Origin: an uncultured Mediterraneibacter sp.
Lineage (GTDB): Bacteria; Bacillota; Clostridia; Lachnospirales; Lachnospiraceae
Direction: 5' to 3'
Length of the DNA stretch: 6,502 nt
Assembly (NCBI GenBank): GCA_934418295.1
Contig: CAKRWZ010000087.1
Location: forward strand, 1 to 6,502
The translations under genes were made by a program, and so were the position numbers. Shown here in pieces: positions 5,032 through 6,502 of this stretch. Position 1 is the stretch's first letter, and every line of letters starts with the position of its first letter. Below the pieces are notes generated by a model, which worked only from the letters and a program-made list of their open reading frames with translations, ran no database searches and was not told where the DNA came from.

Positions 5032-5842
5032 TATTAGCATCTGCGATGCATGTATTACAGAATCGTATTCCTGTTGCCGTAAGCCCAAAACATTTTCTAT
5101 GAATGTGGATATAGTCTGGGTCGGCTCCATTTTTTGCAAGGGTATCAAATTCTTTTTGTGAATCCTTATATAAAGATGTGGACTTTGCAAATTTGTATTT
5201 AGAAGGGCCCGAAAGCTGTAAATCTTTGAATTGAATAAGTCCAAGCCGGTTCAAATTATCAAGGGAAACCATCTGGTCTTGCTCAGAAACCTGGGAATCA
5301 AGTGGAAATGTAACTGTATATGGAGATGTTTTCTCTTGTGGTGCTTGGCCCATGACTTTCAGTCCTTTTATCTTCATAACGATAGAGCATCCTATTGCAG
5401 GAATAAAATCATTGTATTCCGAAATCTTTTTTAGCAGGATTGCATCCGTGGAGGAAAGCTGCTTAATGATTTCGATAAAAGATGGATGAACCATATTACT
5501 TTTTGAGGAATTTAAAGAACAGACAATAAGTTTGGAAAACATCTCACGAAGTTCTTTTTCTTCGAAGTAGTATTTCGAAGCTTCCATTGCAGGTCCTATG
5601 ATTGAGATTTTAGGTTCGCATAAATTTTCTGGTGGGATTTGAGAAACGCCCTTTTCAAGAGATTCTTTAAACTGATCAAGTGATAAAGCTCGTTTATATT
5701 GAACTTTTTCTCTGGAGTTTTCTATCCAACCAAATGAGATATCCCATAAGTCAGCCAAGGTAGCACCGATTTTGTCAGCTAGTGGGGAAAGCGTTTTAGT
5801 AACAAGATCAGGAAATTCAATTTTAATAGGAATTTTATCCAT
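5018..5842 (-). CDS. Abi_alpha (DUF4393) family protein
   Basis: A 274-aa cytoplasmic protein of the Abi_alpha/DUF4393 family, linked by name and context to abortive infection; its biochemical activity is not known to me. The family core is seen at 76-111 (EPKISIIGPAMEASKYY, then EEKELREMFSKLI) and at 119-140 (HPSFIEIIKQLSSTDA). A winged-helix-like stretch (LDNLNRLGLI) lies at 194-203. The C-terminal LTATGIRFCNTCI (254-266) resembles the usual family ending. Start: ATG 5842 is preferred, because the upstream in-frame ATG 5854 overlaps the AAAGGA site itself; from 5842 the spacing is about 11 nt. The gene runs against the early operon on both sides and overlaps the 52-aa gene tail to tail by 14 bp. 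With its own promoter and terminator it looks like a moron, an independently expressed cargo gene. It is probably expressed in the lysogen and protects against other phages. Confidence 0.85.
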   Translation of the reverse strand: MDKIPIKIEFPDLVTKTLSPLADKIGATLADLWDISFGWIENSREKVQYKRALSLDQFKESLEKGVSQIPPENLCEPKISIIGPAMEASKYYFEEKELREMFSKLIVCSLNSSKSNMVHPSFIEIIKQLSSTDAILLKKISEYNDFIPAIGCSIVMKIKGLKVMGQAPQEKTSPYTVTFPLDSQVSEQDQMVSLDNLNRLGLIQFKDLQLSGPSKYKFAKSTSLYKDSQKEFDTLAKNGADPDYIHIHRKCFGLTATGIRFCNTCIADANTIEI

Positions 5843-5867
5843 AGTTCTCACCATCCTTTCTTCTTGC

Positions 5868-5897
5868 AGTTTACCACGGGAGTGAGGATGAAATCAA
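5868..5897 (-). promoter_or_regulatory. Own promoter of the Abi_alpha gene
   Basis: On minus, TTGATT (5897-5892), an 18-bp spacer and TAAACT (5873-5868) with an extended TG just upstream of the -10. The predicted start near 5861 leaves a leader of about 20 bases that contains the GAAAGGA ribosome site. No operator like those at 4506 and 4595 overlaps it, so it may be constitutive. Confidence 0.6.
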
Positions 5898-5914
5898 GGA
5901 AAGGAGAATTTTCG

Positions 5915-6091
5915 ATGATCCAGAAAAAAGTCATTACACTCAGCAGAGATGACGGCCATCTGGTTAAATCTGAGGAAGGCTGTCAATCTGCTGTATCAGA
6001 AGAAAAATATTATAAACCGTTTATTGATTTGTATATGGAAAGCTTGAAAAGGCTTAGGATCCAGAGTTTAGAAGAGGAAGGAGGGAAATGA
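5915..6091 (+). CDS. Small acidic early-region protein, unknown function
   Basis: A 58-aa soluble protein. The start ATG 5915 follows AAGGAG with 8 nt spacing; longer in-frame starts (TTG 5864, ATG 5888) lack a properly spaced site and would overlap the Abi_alpha leader. The N-terminus has a strand-like KKVITLS, the middle has KYYKPFIDLYMESLKRLRI (31-49), likely an amphipathic helix, and the end is EEEGGK. It is the first gene of a tight rightward cluster, with its stop overlapping ATG 6088. I do not recognise a family. No good promoter is seen directly upstream, so expression probably comes from the PR-like promoter by read-through past the antisense Abi_alpha gene. Confidence 0.65.
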   Translation: MIQKKVITLSRDDGHLVKSEEGCQSAVSEEKYYKPFIDLYMESLKRLRIQSLEEEGGK

Positions 6092-6093
6092 GG

Positions 6094-6258
6094 ATGAAAC
6101 CTAAAACGGCAGTAATTACTATAATCATCTTCGGAATCCTGATCATTATTACAGCATATTTGCAGCGGGGAGAGTTCGGGGTTGGGCCAGAATGGGCACT
6201 GCCGGTGATTGCAGCGGCTATAGTACCGTTAAAGAAAGGAGGAAAACGTAACTCATGA
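6094..6258 (+). CDS. Small hydrophobic membrane protein, unknown function
   Basis: A 54-aa protein. Residues 6-23 (AVITIIIFGILIIITAY region) form a clear membrane helix. A second weaker hydrophobic stretch at 35-47 (WALPVIAAAIVPL) may be another, followed by a basic tail KKGGKRNS. ATG 6094 has AAGGAGG (6078-6084) with 9 nt spacing. An in-frame ATG at 6088 overlaps the previous stop as ATGA but sits only 3 nt from that site; it would add two residues. Its own stop overlaps the next start as ATGA (6255-6258), so the genes are translationally coupled. No family recognised; small hydrophobic proteins of this kind are frequent among prophage early genes. Confidence 0.65.
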   Translation: MKPKTAVITIIIFGILIIITAYLQRGEFGVGPEWALPVIAAAIVPLKKGGKRNS

Positions 6259-6502
6259 ACATCACAAAGGAAGAATTTATTACCCGGCTGAAGCTAGTGG
6301 TCATGGCCGACGAGCGTTCCTGTGTGGAGGACATCACATACTGGAAGCAGGATGAAAAAGAAGTTGTCACCATCCGCTATGTTGGCGGAGCAAAGGCGAT
6401 GATCAATGTAGCCTGCAACAGCAACGGGTGTAATGCACTGGAAATCATGCGGGAAATTTACGGATCCGGAGCTATCGGTAAAATCCGGGAAGAAGAATTA
6501 CA
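6255..6502 (+). CDS. Early phage-like protein, unknown function, 3' end cut off
   Basis: An 82-codon partial frame open to the window edge. The start ATG 6255 overlaps the preceding stop, with AAAGGAGG at 6235-6242 (12 nt, rather long, so coupling may help). The protein begins MNITKEEF and contains ITYWKQDEKEVVTIRYVGGAKAMINV (27-52), a mixed charged beta-strand pattern, then a helical NALEIMREIY (59-68). Short proteins with an xYW...VxIRYxGG pattern are common in clostridial prophage early regions, but I know of no named family. GC is higher than in the Abi genes and similar to the recombinase, so it appears to be part of the core element. Confidence 0.7.
   Translation, partial: MNITKEEFITRLKLVVMADERSCVEDITYWKQDEKEVVTIRYVGGAKAMINVACNSNGCNALEIMREIYGSGAIGKIREEEL

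Noticed and set aside
5028..5575. Scattered TTTCGA or TTTCGAT half-sites inside the Abi_alpha gene resembling operator halves
   Set aside because: None is part of a full TCGA-N5-TCGA site, and hexamers of this kind are expected by chance in coding DNA.
1..6502. CRISPR arrays, tRNA or rRNA genes, insertion sequences
   Set aside because: No regularly spaced repeats, cloverleaf pattern, rRNA segment or transposase frame with terminal repeats was seen on either strand.

Overview
The window looks like the left (lysogeny) end of a prophage or related integrative element from a low- to mid-GC Firmicute, most likely a gut clostridium of the Lachnospiraceae type. The reasons are strong AGGAGG-type ribosome binding sites, a large serine recombinase, a repressor/Cro-like divergent switch, and a run of tiny tightly packed early genes. 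Genus-level assignment is inference, and prophage is favoured over ICE without proof.

Layout. (1) 1-1483, minus: a large serine recombinase whose 3' end lies off the left edge. (2) 1484-1797: a 314-bp gene-free interval. It holds nested inverted repeats, a plus-strand promoter plus terminator that could make a ~67-nt RNA, and a two-hairpin RNA on the minus strand just downstream of an Abi gene. (3) 1798-4470, minus: a likely operon read from the repressor promoter. It carries an XRE repressor without a peptidase domain, a stand-alone HsdR-N-type PD-(D/E)xK nuclease, and an AbiF/AbiD-type Abi_2 protein with a HEPN RxxxxH motif. (4) 4471-4628: divergent promoters carrying two near-identical operators. 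(5) 4629-5031, plus: a Cro-like regulator and a 52-aa membrane protein. (6) 5018-5842, minus: an Abi_alpha (DUF4393) gene with its own promoter, set against the early operon. (7) 5915-6502, plus: three small early genes in a closely coupled cluster; the last runs off the right edge.

How it may work. The repressor and Cro-like protein probably bind the 15-bp sites TCGARAATWTCGAAA that sit in the spacer of the leftward promoter and at the start of the rightward transcript. In the lysogen the leftward transcript would express the repressor together with two candidate phage-defence genes, and Abi_alpha would come from its own promoter. The prophage may therefore carry three defence-like genes.

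The most notable signal is the pairing of the HEPN Abi_2 gene with a small structured RNA. Its 16-bp stem is continuous only when read on the minus strand, because three A/C mismatches on plus become G-U pairs on minus. This fits the idea that AbiF-type HEPN toxins are partnered with an adjacent non-coding RNA, as recently proposed for ancestors of Cas13. A second candidate RNA, on the plus strand at about 1562-1628, is unexplained.
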